A stretch of DNA of 64,000 nucleotides from Sulfitobacter mediterraneus (GTDB taxonomy: Bacteria; Pseudomonadota; Alphaproteobacteria; Rhodobacterales; Rhodobacteraceae). The notes below the pieces were generated by a model. It ran no database searches. It was given only the letters and a program-made list of their open reading frames with translations, and was not told the DNA's origin. Made by a program: the position numbers and the translations under genes. Location: the NCBI RefSeq assembly GCF_003054325.1, contig NZ_QBKU01000001.1, forward strand, positions 372,001-436,000, written 5' to 3'. Of this stretch, positions 8,691-17,733 are shown piece after piece. How positions within the stretch are numbered: the first letter of the stretch is position 1; every line of letters begins with the position of its first letter.

Positions 8691-9938
8691 TCAGATCACG
8701 ATCCGCTTGTCTTTGGGCACCAATGCGTTGATCTGCGCAATATGTTCGGGCAGGCAAGTGCCCAGAAAGTCGTAATGTTCAACCGCATGCGCCCGCGCCG
8801 CGCTGCCCAAACGCGCAAAATCATCAGGTCGCGCCAGCACATCCACCACCTGCGCCGCCAGCGCCTCGTGATCAAAGAAATCAACCAACATCCCGGTTTC
8901 GCCATGGGTTACAGCCTCGCGCACGGAAGGAACATCAGAGGCAACGATCCGCGCGCCCATCGACATCGCCTCAAGCAAGGACCACGACAGAACAAAGGGC
9001 ATCGACAGGTAGATATGGCAACTGCTGATCTGGATCAGCTTGCAAAAATGATCGTAGGGGATCTGTCCCAGAAAATGCAGGCGGTCCCAATCCAGATCCT
9101 TGCCAACCTCCGCCTCCATCTCGGCACGCAAGCCGCCCGGCGTCTTGGCTTTGCCGCCGTAAGAGACCTCATTGCCGCCAACGATCAAGATCCGCGCGTT
9201 CGGCCGTTCGCGTTGGATGCGCGGCAAAGCCCGCATTAAGGTGTGAAACCCGCGCGTCCGCTCCAGATTGCGAGCGACATAGGTCACGACCTCATCTTGC
9301 GCTGTCAGGGGTTTTTCCAACCGTCCCAGCCCAACCTCTGCCGTCGGGTCAGGCTGCAACAAATCCGTGCGAATTCCGTCATGGCAAACATAGAATTTCT
9401 CATGAAAGCGCTTGGGAAACCGATCCTTTTGCCAAACTGTCGGACATTGGCCCAAATCGACCGTTTCAATATTGGCCAGAGGCACGGCGTTGCGGGCTTG
9501 CATCAAGAATGGAGCATGATCCGTCGGCGGCTCTGCCGGATCAAAGCCAACGGTGCCGCCGGTCATGTTGTAGTAATACTCAAAGAACCCGATGATTGGC
9601 ACATCTGGCCAGACCTGCTTGAAAAACGTCAACTCGCCCCAGCCAACATGCCCGATCACGATGTCGGGTTTGAACCCTTCCTCTTGCTCCAGCTTTCGCG
9701 CCGCGGTCGCCGCGCCAAAACCTGCCCCCGCAGCGGCTTCCCACACCTTTGACAGGCCATAGGCATCTTTGGCTGGTGTCCGGTGCGGCTTGTAGATGCA
9801 GGTTTTTACACCTTCAAAGGACGGCGCATTGCGGCGCTGGGTCAGGAAGTAAATCCGATGTTCGCCCTGCGCAGCCAACCATTGCACCAGTTCGCGGTAT
9901 TGCCCCGGCATGTTCTGATGAACAAATAGAATATTCAT
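8691..9938 (-). CDS. Glycosyltransferase, GT-B fold (GT4-like)
   Basis: The start at 9938 (MNILFVHQNMPGQYREL) is chosen because it begins the typical first beta strand of GT-B enzymes; a longer frame reaches to 10100 but would run into the upstream gene. 415 aa. The C-terminal nucleotide-sugar domain shows VARNLERTRGFHTLMRALP, LHFLGQIPYDHF and SLLEAMSMGARIVASDVPSVREAVTHG, the EX7E-like region of family 4. Probably adds a sugar to an exported polysaccharide or glycolipid. Confidence 0.87.
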   Translation of the reverse strand: MNILFVHQNMPGQYRELVQWLAAQGEHRIYFLTQRRNAPSFEGVKTCIYKPHRTPAKDAYGLSKVWEAAAGAGFGAATAARKLEQEEGFKPDIVIGHVGWGELTFFKQVWPDVPIIGFFEYYYNMTGGTVGFDPAEPPTDHAPFLMQARNAVPLANIETVDLGQCPTVWQKDRFPKRFHEKFYVCHDGIRTDLLQPDPTAEVGLGRLEKPLTAQDEVVTYVARNLERTRGFHTLMRALPRIQRERPNARILIVGGNEVSYGGKAKTPGGLRAEMEAEVGKDLDWDRLHFLGQIPYDHFCKLIQISSCHIYLSMPFVLSWSLLEAMSMGARIVASDVPSVREAVTHGETGMLVDFFDHEALAAQVVDVLARPDDFARLGSAARAHAVEHYDFLGTCLPEHIAQINALVPKDKRIVI

Positions 9939-10012
9939 GTCAAAGGCCTGCAATTGAGAGCGTTGTGCGCAGATAACCAGAGCGCGCGCATCTTGGCAAC
10001 GCAACCAGACGT

Positions 10013-10984
10013 TTATCGCTTGCGACTGCGCAAGCGTTCTTTCATCCGCGTTTTGCCCTCGGGCGTGCCATCGTGAAACGAGCCAAACACTTTGTCCCAC
10101 GGCACATCAAGGCTTCCATAATTCACCTCAAAATAGCGGTGATGGATCTGATGGTGGAACATGCCCAAATGCACCCGCTTGAGATTGCGAAACCAAAGCC
10201 CCTCAAACCCGGTGTGGGTCGTAACCGCATAAAGCGCATAGTACATCAGATGGAAAATCACATGCACCGGATGCGTGGGCAAAACGAAATGGATCGCAAC
10301 CGTCCCAAAGAACATCAGATGTTCGAGCGGATGCATGGATAGGCCGGACCAAGGCCCCACATCCGTGTTCCGGTGGTGCAGCGCATGGAACCGATACAGC
10401 AGGTTGGAGTGCAGCAAACGATGTATCCAATAGAAGTAAAAGCTTTCCCACACCGGCACGAAAAAGAAGAACGCAATGAACCAAACGGGCGTTTGGGCGA
10501 AACTGGTCAGCGGCGCATACCCATTGGAAAGCGCCCACCAAAGCAAAACCTCAAACCCCGACCAGATTGTGACCCCAGAGGCGAGTGACCAGAACATGTT
10601 GTCCAGGACCTGTGAGTTGAAACTGAACATCCGCCCTTTGCGCGGAAACGGGCGCGGATCGTATTTCTTGTCCTGCCCCTGAACTGCATAGGTATGAAAC
10701 CATAGATGCAACCCACCAGCCACGATCACAAACAACACGAAGTTGCGCAGGAAAATCAGTGACGCCCACGAAAGATCCAACGTTCGGGTCTGATCCAACT
10801 GCGGGCTCAGCCAAAAGTAGCTGCCGAATGCCAAGCCAAGGATCGCCACGTTGATCGTGAAAAAGAACCAGGCGCCCGCATACCATTTGAACACGTGGAG
10901 CGGTTTTGGCGGCCATTGCCACAACGGCGAGACTTGAAGCGGCAGGTCCGGTTCATGATTCCATTCTCGCCGCGTGTCGCTCAT
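10013..10984 (-). CDS. Sterol desaturase/fatty acid hydroxylase family membrane protein (copy 1)
   Basis: 323 aa, several hydrophobic segments, and the histidine boxes that bind a di-iron centre: HRLLHSN, HALHHRN and HHQIHHR, plus HPLEHLMF. The family hydroxylates or desaturates lipid-like substrates in the membrane using oxygen. It overlaps the upstream paralogue by 4 bases (ATGA), so they are cotranslated. It resembles that paralogue along its whole length (for example GPWSG.SMHPLEHL.F in both), so the pair arose by tandem duplication. The substrate is unknown. Confidence 0.87.
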   Translation of the reverse strand: MSDTRREWNHEPDLPLQVSPLWQWPPKPLHVFKWYAGAWFFFTINVAILGLAFGSYFWLSPQLDQTRTLDLSWASLIFLRNFVLFVIVAGGLHLWFHTYAVQGQDKKYDPRPFPRKGRMFSFNSQVLDNMFWSLASGVTIWSGFEVLLWWALSNGYAPLTSFAQTPVWFIAFFFFVPVWESFYFYWIHRLLHSNLLYRFHALHHRNTDVGPWSGLSMHPLEHLMFFGTVAIHFVLPTHPVHVIFHLMYYALYAVTTHTGFEGLWFRNLKRVHLGMFHHQIHHRYFEVNYGSLDVPWDKVFGSFHDGTPEGKTRMKERLRSRKR

Positions 10985-11973
10985 TTTGTGTACATCTGTT
11001 TCTTGAAGGCTCTCGTGCGTTGTGTCGCATCGGCACTGCCGTCATGGAATGAACCAAACCACTTGTCCCAAGGCATTTCGACGGTGCCATAATTGCACTC
11101 AAAATAACGATGATGCAGCTGATGAAAGAAATCGCCCATCTTGGCCTTCTCCTCATCCCGCACAACCAGTTGATCAAAGCCCGAGTGTGAGAACACCGGA
11201 TGCACCGATTGCACATAACCGTGAAACAGAATGTGAATCGGATGACTGGGCACAATGAGATGGATCGCGAAATTCGTGTAGAACAGCAGATGCTCCAAAG
11301 GATGCATCGAAATGCCGGACCACGGCCCAACATTGACGTTGCGATGGTGCAGAGCATGGGCGTGTTTGTAGATCGCCGGGACATGCAGCAACCGATGCAC
11401 CCAATAAAAATGGAATGACGACCAAATCACCAGAAACGGGAACATCAACACAAACCAAACCGGATTGTCCGGAAACAACATCGCTGGCGCATAGCCATTC
11501 GCCATCATCCAGAACACAGCCCATTGGGCAACTGTCCACAGAGTAACGCCACTGACCAAAGTCCAGAACATATTGTCCCAAACTTGATTGCCAAAGGTAT
11601 AAGTGCCGTTATCGCGGGCCAGATCACGGGCATCATATTTGGTCTGATTGCCCTGTTTGCGCCAGTGATAGAGCCACATATGCAACCCGCCCGCGCAAAT
11701 CGCTTGCGGCAACAGGTTGGCCAGCCAGACCCGAACCATCCACCCGGCCTGAAAGCTCTGCATTGTCTCTAACGCGGGCAAAAGCGTGAAATAGATCGCC
11801 ACGGAAAATACTGCGGTGATCGTAATTGTCGAAACCGCCAGCCAATATGCGGCATACCATCTCAACACCGCCACAGGTTGCGGTGGCCAGCTAAAAAGTG
11901 GGTTGTTCCGAACCGGCCCCGGATGATGATGCCAACGCTCTGCTTCTGCACCAATTTCCGGTTCAATGGCCAT
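10981..11973 (-). CDS. Sterol desaturase/fatty acid hydroxylase family membrane protein (copy 2)
   Basis: 330 aa, paralogue of the next gene. Histidine boxes HRLLHVP, HALHHRN and HQLHHRYFE are preserved, and the hydrophobic pattern is the same. Its start overlaps the end of the class II aldolase gene by 11 bases, so aldolase, copy 2 and copy 1 form a tight unit. The two copies may form a heteromer or act in sequence, which is inference. Confidence 0.87.
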   Translation of the reverse strand: MAIEPEIGAEAERWHHHPGPVRNNPLFSWPPQPVAVLRWYAAYWLAVSTITITAVFSVAIYFTLLPALETMQSFQAGWMVRVWLANLLPQAICAGGLHMWLYHWRKQGNQTKYDARDLARDNGTYTFGNQVWDNMFWTLVSGVTLWTVAQWAVFWMMANGYAPAMLFPDNPVWFVLMFPFLVIWSSFHFYWVHRLLHVPAIYKHAHALHHRNVNVGPWSGISMHPLEHLLFYTNFAIHLIVPSHPIHILFHGYVQSVHPVFSHSGFDQLVVRDEEKAKMGDFFHQLHHRYFECNYGTVEMPWDKWFGSFHDGSADATQRTRAFKKQMYTK

Positions 11974-12718
11974 AGTCGGATCCTTCTGAGTCCAATATCG
12001 CCTTCAGCTCGGCCAGATGTCGTGCGTCTTGTTCAGGGTAGTTTTCCAGCTCTTGTGCCGTCTTCTCGGCGATCTCATCAGAGATGCGTCGCAACGGCAA
12101 ACCAGTTTGCAGGACCTTGATGTAAGTTTCCGCCGCACGTTCAAAATAATAGAGCCTATTAAAGGTATCTGCGACCGTATCCCCGATCACCATCACTCCA
12201 TGAGAGCCCATGACCATGACCTTTTGTTTGGGATCGGTCAGCAATTGGGCACAGCGCGCGCCTTCGTCCTCAAACGCCAGACCGCCATAGTCTTCGTCAA
12301 TCACAACGCGGTTGAAAAACGTACAACAGTTCTGATCAATCGGCGGCAAGCGGCTGTCTTGCAAACAAGCCAAGACAGTTGCGTAGATCGAATGCACATG
12401 CATCACACAACGGGCATGGGCGCAGGCGCGATGCACCCCGCCATGAAGCCCCCAAGCCGTCGGATCAGGTGCATTAGGGCCTGATAATGTCTCTGGATCG
12501 TTGGCATCGACCATCAACAGATCACTGGCGCGGATACGGGAGAAATGAACCTGATTGGGGTTCATCAGGAACTGCGTACCCTCGTCATTCACAGCCAGAG
12601 AAAAGTGGTTCGCGACCCCCTCGTGCATATCCAAACGGGCGGTCCAGCGGAACGCCGCGGCAAGATCCACGCGTTCCTGCCAGTGATCCATATTCTGCCG
12701 AATCTGTGTGACGCTCAT
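11963..12718 (-). CDS. Class II aldolase/adducin family protein
   Basis: 251 aa from the ATG at 12718, which has GGAGGG eight bases upstream; an extended frame to 12787 adds a non-conserved leader. The zinc-binding histidines are visible in VMHVHSIYATV and GSHGVMVIG, and the N-terminal RLDMHEGVANHFSL matches this family. Members cleave or epimerise small sugar phosphates, or decarboxylate related acids. Its coupling to two membrane hydroxylases is unusual and no pathway is obvious. Confidence 0.86.
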   Translation of the reverse strand: MSVTQIRQNMDHWQERVDLAAAFRWTARLDMHEGVANHFSLAVNDEGTQFLMNPNQVHFSRIRASDLLMVDANDPETLSGPNAPDPTAWGLHGGVHRACAHARCVMHVHSIYATVLACLQDSRLPPIDQNCCTFFNRVVIDEDYGGLAFEDEGARCAQLLTDPKQKVMVMGSHGVMVIGDTVADTFNRLYYFERAAETYIKVLQTGLPLRRISDEIAEKTAQELENYPEQDARHLAELKAILDSEGSDYGH

Positions 12719-12783
12719 TCTTTGTCCCTCCATTTGTTTCACTCTGGCAAAGAGGCCGACAGGAAACCTTTCAAAAACGACAT

Positions 12784-13203
12784 TCAAAGTGGTCGGCTAG
12801 CGACCCATGCGTATCCGTTTTCGCACAGAATATAAGTTTCACGCAGCCCATGCGGTTTGTCTGTTGGTCCTTGCAAAACAGTACCGCCCGCCGCTTCGGC
12901 TTTGGCACAGGCTGTTTCGGGGTCTGTGTCGTAAAGCCGGATCTCGATCCCGCCGCCGCGTGGCGGGTTTTCGGGTAAAAGGCTAAGCAACGGGTTGGAA
13001 TGGTACGTGCCGTCACTGTGCAACTGAAAGACCTGATCGCCATATTTTACGATCGCAAAATCCGCGGTAGGCTGAAACGCTTTCATGCCAAAAACAGTCT
13101 CTAAAAAGGAGATTTGCGCAGAAACATCACGCACCAAAAGGTTCAGTCCGATGCCGCGTAGGCTGGCACCAAACTCTTCGGCTGAGACCTTGTCGAAATC
13201 CAT
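12784..13203 (-). CDS. VOC-family (glyoxalase/bleomycin-resistance fold) protein
   Basis: 140 aa from the ATG at 13203. The fold signature is GIGLNLLVRDVSAQISFLETVFGM in the first module, with a second module around IEIRLYDTDPETACAKAEAAGG and GLRETYILCENGYAWV. Metal-binding residues are not all certain. It lies upstream of the aldolase in the same direction and is divergent from adenine deaminase with about 50 bases between. The substrate is unknown. Confidence 0.82.
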   Translation of the reverse strand: MDFDKVSAEEFGASLRGIGLNLLVRDVSAQISFLETVFGMKAFQPTADFAIVKYGDQVFQLHSDGTYHSNPLLSLLPENPPRGGGIEIRLYDTDPETACAKAEAAGGTVLQGPTDKPHGLRETYILCENGYAWVASRPL

Positions 13204-13252
13204 CTGTTCTTTCCTCGGTTGAACCCGCTCAAACCGTGTGTCACCTTGGGCC

Positions 13253-15055
13253 ATGACGCAAGAAATTTTTCCCTCATGGCCCGATGTCGCCGCCCAACTG
13301 GTCAATGTGGCCGCTGGGCGCACCGCTGCTGATACGATTATCAAGGGCGGCAAATGGGTCAACGTTCACACCCGCGAAATCCTGCCTGACCACGATATTG
13401 CCATCGCCGCAGGACGGATCGCCTTTGTTGGGCCAGATGCCAGCCATTGCCGCGGGCCAGACACCCAGATCATCGAGGCCAAAGGCCGCTATATGATCCC
13501 CGGCCTGTGCGACGCACATATGCACATCGAAAGCGGGATGCTCACACCGGCAGAGTTTGCCCGCGCCGTGATCCCCCATGGCACAACATCCATGTTCACC
13601 GATCCCCATGAGATCGCCAATGTTCTGGGCCTTGAAGGCGTGCGTATGATGCATGACGAGGCACTGATGCAGCCGGTGAATATTTTCACCCAGATGCCAT
13701 CCTGCGCCCCATCCGCGCCCGGAATGGAGACGACAGGCTTTGAGATCAGCGCCGAAGACGTGGCCGAGGCCATGCAATGGCCCGGTATCATTGGTCTTGG
13801 CGAAATGATGAACTTTCCCGGTGTCAGCAACGGCGATCCACAAATGCTGGCGGAAATTGCCGCCACCCAGAGGGCTGGCAAAACGGTAGGCGGGCATTAT
13901 GCCTCACCCGACCTTGGACCCGCTTTTGCCGCCTATGTCGCGGGCGGTCCGGCGGATGACCACGAGGGTACATGCGAGGCCGACGCTATTGCCCGAATGC
14001 GGCAAGGAATGCGGTCCATGATCCGCCTCGGCTCCGCTTGGTATGACGTCGAGACGCAGATCACAGCGATCACCGAAAAGGGTCTAGATCCGCGCAATAT
14101 GATCCTTTGCACCGATGACAGCCACTCTGGCACATTGGTCAACGATGGGCATATGAACCGCGTTGTGCGCCATGCCATCGAGTGCGGCTGTGATCCGGTT
14201 GTGGCCTTGCAAATGGCCACGATCAACACCGCCACACATTTCGGGCTGGAACGCGATATCGGGTCGCTCACCCCCGGACGCCGCGCGGATATTGTGCTGA
14301 CCTCAGACCTCAAAACTCTCCCGATAGAGACTGTTATTGCCCGCGGTCAGATCGTGGCCGAGGCGGGCGAATGTCTCGTGGATTGTCCACACTACGATTG
14401 GCCAGAAGCGGCACGTAAAACCGTGAACATGGCTAAGGATCTGACAGGCACAGATTTCCGCATTGATGCGCCCAAAGGTGCCAACGCGGTCACCGCAAAT
14501 GTTATTGGAGTGGTAGAAAACCAAGCACCCACACGGGCCTTGAAGTTTGAACTGCCGGTAACCGATGGACAGGTCCAAAGCACCGGAGAGGTTTGCCAGA
14601 TCGCATTGGTCGAACGTCACCGCGCAACCGGCGGGGTCGTCAACGCGTTTGTGTCCGGGTTCGGCTATGAGGGGCAAATGGCGATGGCCTCTACCGTGGC
14701 GCATGACAGCCACCATATGATTGTTGTGGGCACAGACCCGGAACAGATGGCACTGGCGGCAAACCGATTGCGTGAAGTGGGCGGCGGGATCACGATCTTC
14801 CGCGATGGCGTGGAACTTGCGCTGGTCGAATTGCCGATCGCAGGCTTGATGTCCGACAGCCCCGCCACCGAGGTTGCCGCCAAGGCTGAAGGCATGATGC
14901 AAGCCATGCGAGATTGTGGCTGCACGCTCAACAATGCCTATATGCAGCATTCCCTGCTAGCGTTGGTTGTCATTCCCGAATTGCGGATCTCTGACCTTGG
15001 GTTGGTCGATGTCCGGTCCTTTGAATTTATCCCCGTGTTAGAGCCTCATTCATGA
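13253..15055 (+). CDS. ade: Adenine deaminase
   Basis: About 600 aa, the usual length. The amidohydrolase metal site is seen in GLCDAHMHIESGM and the adenine-deaminase motif in CTDDSHSGTLVNDGHM; HGTTSMFTDPHEIANVLG is also characteristic. It converts adenine to hypoxanthine and ammonia in the cytoplasm. The ATG at 13253 (MTQEIF) is preferred over an in-frame GTG at 13238; neither has a strong ribosome site. The stop overlaps the start of AMP nucleosidase by 4 bases, so the two purine-salvage steps are coupled. Confidence 0.94.
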   Translation: MTQEIFPSWPDVAAQLVNVAAGRTAADTIIKGGKWVNVHTREILPDHDIAIAAGRIAFVGPDASHCRGPDTQIIEAKGRYMIPGLCDAHMHIESGMLTPAEFARAVIPHGTTSMFTDPHEIANVLGLEGVRMMHDEALMQPVNIFTQMPSCAPSAPGMETTGFEISAEDVAEAMQWPGIIGLGEMMNFPGVSNGDPQMLAEIAATQRAGKTVGGHYASPDLGPAFAAYVAGGPADDHEGTCEADAIARMRQGMRSMIRLGSAWYDVETQITAITEKGLDPRNMILCTDDSHSGTLVNDGHMNRVVRHAIECGCDPVVALQMATINTATHFGLERDIGSLTPGRRADIVLTSDLKTLPIETVIARGQIVAEAGECLVDCPHYDWPEAARKTVNMAKDLTGTDFRIDAPKGANAVTANVIGVVENQAPTRALKFELPVTDGQVQSTGEVCQIALVERHRATGGVVNAFVSGFGYEGQMAMASTVAHDSHHMIVVGTDPEQMALAANRLREVGGGITIFRDGVELALVELPIAGLMSDSPATEVAAKAEGMMQAMRDCGCTLNNAYMQHSLLALVVIPELRISDLGLVDVRSFEFIPVLEPHS

Positions 15056-16515
15056 CCAAAATCCTGACCCCGAACGCCCGCCCTTCGGAAGAGTTCACAG
15101 ATGCCACCGCCGCCGTTGACCGCCTGACAGAGCTATACATGGAAGCGACGGGGTTCCTGCGAGATCAATTCAACGCCGCAATGCAGGACACTCCGCAGGA
15201 GGTCCGCATCCGTGCGTTTTATCCAGAGGTCCGGTTTCGCACCTCCAGCTATGCTCATGTCGATACGCGGCTGGCCTTTGGGCATGTGTCCTCACCGGGT
15301 ACATTTGCCGCCACGATTACCCGGCCTGATTTGTTTCGCAATTACCTGATCCAACAGATTGGCCTCTTGCTTGAGAACCACGGGCAACCGGTGATCATCG
15401 GGCCATCCGACACACCGATCCCGGTGCATTTTGCCGTGACCGGTGAAAGCGCCATGGAGATCCCACAAGACGGCGCCGCCGAATTTACCTTGCGCGATGT
15501 GTTTGATGTGCCGGATCTGAGCACCACAAACGATGACATCGTGAACGGCACCTATGTTCCACAGGACGACGTGCGGCCGCTTGCACCCTTCACCGCGCAG
15601 CGGGTTGATTATTCTCTGGCGCGTTTGGCGCATTACACCGCGACCGATCCAGAACATTTTCAGTGTCATGTCCTGTTTACCAACTACCAGTTCTACGTCA
15701 CCGAGTTTGAAGACTATGCGCGGGCCCAACTGAACGACCCAAACAGCGGCTACACCTCGTTTGTCTCGACCGGTAATGTCGAGATCACCGACGGTGGCAC
15801 GCCATTGGGCGAGACCCAAAAGACCCCGCAGATGCCAACCTACCATCTGAAACGCGAGGACGGTTCCGGTATCACGCTGGTCAACATCGGGGTTGGCCCA
15901 TCAAACGCAAAAACCGCCACGGATCATATCGCCGTGTTGCGGCCCCATGCATGGCTGATGGTCGGGCACTGCGCAGGCCTGCGCAACAGTCAGGCCTTGG
16001 GCGATTTTGTGCTGGCTCATGCCTACCTGCGCGAAGATCACGTGCTGGATGACGACCTGCCGGTCTGGACTCCAATCCCGGCATTGGCCGAAATCCAGAT
16101 CGCGCTGGAACGTGCGGTGGCACAAGTGACCCAGCTTGAAGGCTATGAGCTCAAGCGTGTGATGCGTACCGGCACCGTGGCCACGATCGACAACCGCAAT
16201 TGGGAATTGCGCGATCAATCCGGCCCGGTGCAACGGCTGAGCCAATCGCGGTCTATCGCCCTCGATATGGAAAGCGCGACAATCGCCGCCAACGGATATC
16301 GGTTCCGGGTGCCTTATGGAACGCTGCTTTGTGTCTCGGACAAACCGCTGCACGGCGAGTTGAAACTGCCCGGAATGGCGTCAGATTTCTATAAAACACA
16401 GGTTGCACGGCATTTGATGATCGGAATTCGGGCCATGGAATTGCTGCGCTCCACCCCACTGGAACGCATTCACAGTCGGAAATTGCGCTCGTTTGACGAA
16501 ACCGCCTTCCTCTAA
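15052..16515 (+). CDS. amn: AMP nucleosidase
   Basis: 487 aa. The N-terminal regulatory domain is followed by a nucleoside-phosphorylase-like catalytic domain with TLVNIGVGPSNAKTATDHIAVLRPH and LDMESATIAANGYRFRVPYG. It hydrolyses AMP to adenine and ribose 5-phosphate, so with adenine deaminase next door it gives AMP to adenine to hypoxanthine. The start ATG overlaps the ade stop (ATGA). A hairpin follows 16 bases after the stop. Confidence 0.94.
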   Translation: MTKILTPNARPSEEFTDATAAVDRLTELYMEATGFLRDQFNAAMQDTPQEVRIRAFYPEVRFRTSSYAHVDTRLAFGHVSSPGTFAATITRPDLFRNYLIQQIGLLLENHGQPVIIGPSDTPIPVHFAVTGESAMEIPQDGAAEFTLRDVFDVPDLSTTNDDIVNGTYVPQDDVRPLAPFTAQRVDYSLARLAHYTATDPEHFQCHVLFTNYQFYVTEFEDYARAQLNDPNSGYTSFVSTGNVEITDGGTPLGETQKTPQMPTYHLKREDGSGITLVNIGVGPSNAKTATDHIAVLRPHAWLMVGHCAGLRNSQALGDFVLAHAYLREDHVLDDDLPVWTPIPALAEIQIALERAVAQVTQLEGYELKRVMRTGTVATIDNRNWELRDQSGPVQRLSQSRSIALDMESATIAANGYRFRVPYGTLLCVSDKPLHGELKLPGMASDFYKTQVARHLMIGIRAMELLRSTPLERIHSRKLRSFDETAFL

Positions 16516-16531
16516 AGGCCAAAAACAGCAG

Positions 16532-16556
16532 AAAATCGCATGTTTTGCGGTTTTTC
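16532..16556 (+). terminator. Possible rho-independent terminator after amn
   Basis: AAAATCGCA (16532-16540) pairs with TGCGGTTTT (16546-16554) with one G-U pair and a 5-base loop. The U-rich part lies partly inside the stem, so strength is uncertain. Confidence 0.45.
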
Positions 16557-16644
16557 GCGCCACTATTCGTTGTGTTATCCTACAACATACCGTTACATTC
16601 CGCTCACAGGGCCCTAAATTCGGGCGGTCTAAGGAGATAAAAAG

Positions 16645-16935
16645 ATGGCAACCAAACCTATGACAAAGACTCAGCTCGTCGCCGCATTGGCAGATGAAAT
16701 GGGCACAGACAAAAAATCCGCAGGCGCAGCGCTGGACGCGGTTTGCAACCTGATCACACGCGAAGTGTCCGGTGGCGGCGCAGTGACCCTGCCCGGCGTT
16801 GGCAAGATCTACTGCCGCGAGCGCCCAGAGCGCATGGTTCGCAACCCTGCGACCGGTGAACAGTTCAAGAAAGAAGCGGACAAGGTTGTGAAAATGACCA
16901 TCGCCAAAGCGCTGAAAGACAGCGTCAACGGTTAA
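16645..16935 (+). CDS. HU-family nucleoid DNA-binding protein
   Basis: 96 aa with the HU/IHF fold: MTKTQLVAALADEMGTDKK at the N-terminus and the beta-arm region GGGAVTLPGVGKIYCRERPERMVRNPATGE, where the Pro of the RNP-type DNA-intercalating tip (RNPATGE) is kept. It bends and compacts DNA. A strong ribosome site AAGGAG (16631-16636) precedes the ATG and a good terminator follows, so it is a single-gene unit, probably highly expressed. The arm sequence is divergent from HupB, so this is an HU paralogue, not the main housekeeping copy. Confidence 0.88.
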   Translation: MATKPMTKTQLVAALADEMGTDKKSAGAALDAVCNLITREVSGGGAVTLPGVGKIYCRERPERMVRNPATGEQFKKEADKVVKMTIAKALKDSVNG

Positions 16936-16958
16936 ACCCCGCAAGCTTTTAGTATCAA

Positions 16959-16988
16959 AGGGTCGCCCTCTGGCGGCCCTTTTTGTTT
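16959..16988 (+). terminator. Rho-independent terminator after the HU gene
   Basis: AGGGTCGCC (16959-16967), loop CTCT, then GGCGGCCCT (16972-16980): a 9-bp stem with one G-U pair, followed by TTTTTGTTT. Confidence 0.85.
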
Positions 16989-17004
16989 GTGCAGACGCCG
17001 GCGA

Positions 17005-17592
17005 TCACTGCAGTTGATCAATCCCATTGATGATATGGCCAACGAGACCATAATCCTGCGCCTCACTGGCCTTGAGCCAGAAGTCACGTGCCGTGTCGGC
17101 GGCAATCTTTTCCGGGGCCTGCCCTGTCGCCTCAGCAAAAAGCTGATCGAACCGTTCGCGCATAATGCGGATTTGGTCGGCCTGGATCATCATATCCGTC
17201 GCCTGACCGCCAATGCCGCCAGAGGGTTGATGCAAAAGGAAACGGGTGTTGGGCAAGCAATACCGATTTTCCTTTTCCGCCCCGACAAAAATAAGCGCGC
17301 CGGCACTGGCCACCCAGCCTGACCCGATGGTGCGGACCTTGGGGCGGATAAATTTGATCACGTCATGCACCATATCACCCGATTCCACATGGCCGCCGGG
17401 TGACGAGATATAGACGTTGATCGGATCATCACTTTCCTCGGCCAAGGCCAGCAGATGCGTAACTGTACGCTGTGCCAGCTTGTCGTTGATCTCGCCCGTG
17501 ATCACCACATTGCGGCTTTTGAAGAACAAGGCACTGATGCGGTCGCCGTCGGTCTTTTCCGGTTGGGTGTCATCCAACAAATTGATCTTCAT
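17005..17592 (-). CDS. ClpP-like ATP-dependent protease subunit (paralogue)
   Basis: 195 aa from the ATG at 17592, which follows AGGAGG by six bases. ClpP/crotonase fold: VITGEINDKLAQRTVTHLLAL, then VYISSPGGHVESG. The catalytic triad is visible: Ser in GWVASAGALIF, His in FLLHQPSGG, and Asp in TARDFWLKASEAQDYGLV. Sequence around the serine (ASAG in place of ASMG) and the short N-terminus differ from the housekeeping ClpP, so this is a second ClpP-type protein. It should form a heptameric ring, with an unknown partner ATPase. It is divergent from a DMT transporter. Confidence 0.88.
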   Translation of the reverse strand: MKINLLDDTQPEKTDGDRISALFFKSRNVVITGEINDKLAQRTVTHLLALAEESDDPINVYISSPGGHVESGDMVHDVIKFIRPKVRTIGSGWVASAGALIFVGAEKENRYCLPNTRFLLHQPSGGIGGQATDMMIQADQIRIMRERFDQLFAEATGQAPEKIAADTARDFWLKASEAQDYGLVGHIINGIDQLQ

Positions 17593-17733
17593 AAAGGCCT
17601 CCTGATTTCGATGAATGATCAAACGCTAACCCTGCACGCAGGGGTTGTCCATCCGTCCCATAGGCGTCAATCCGCCCCTTGCCCTTGGGTGCAATCTGGG
17701 AAACTGTCGGGCTTGGATACCGAAGGGGCAAAG

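Noticed and set aside
9939..10100. N-terminal extension of the glycosyltransferase
   Set aside because: It would overlap the neighbouring desaturase gene, and the conserved GT-B start is MNILFVHQ at 9938.
14303..14950. 215-aa minus-strand open frame inside adenine deaminase
   Set aside because: Shadow of a conserved enzyme; no ribosome site.
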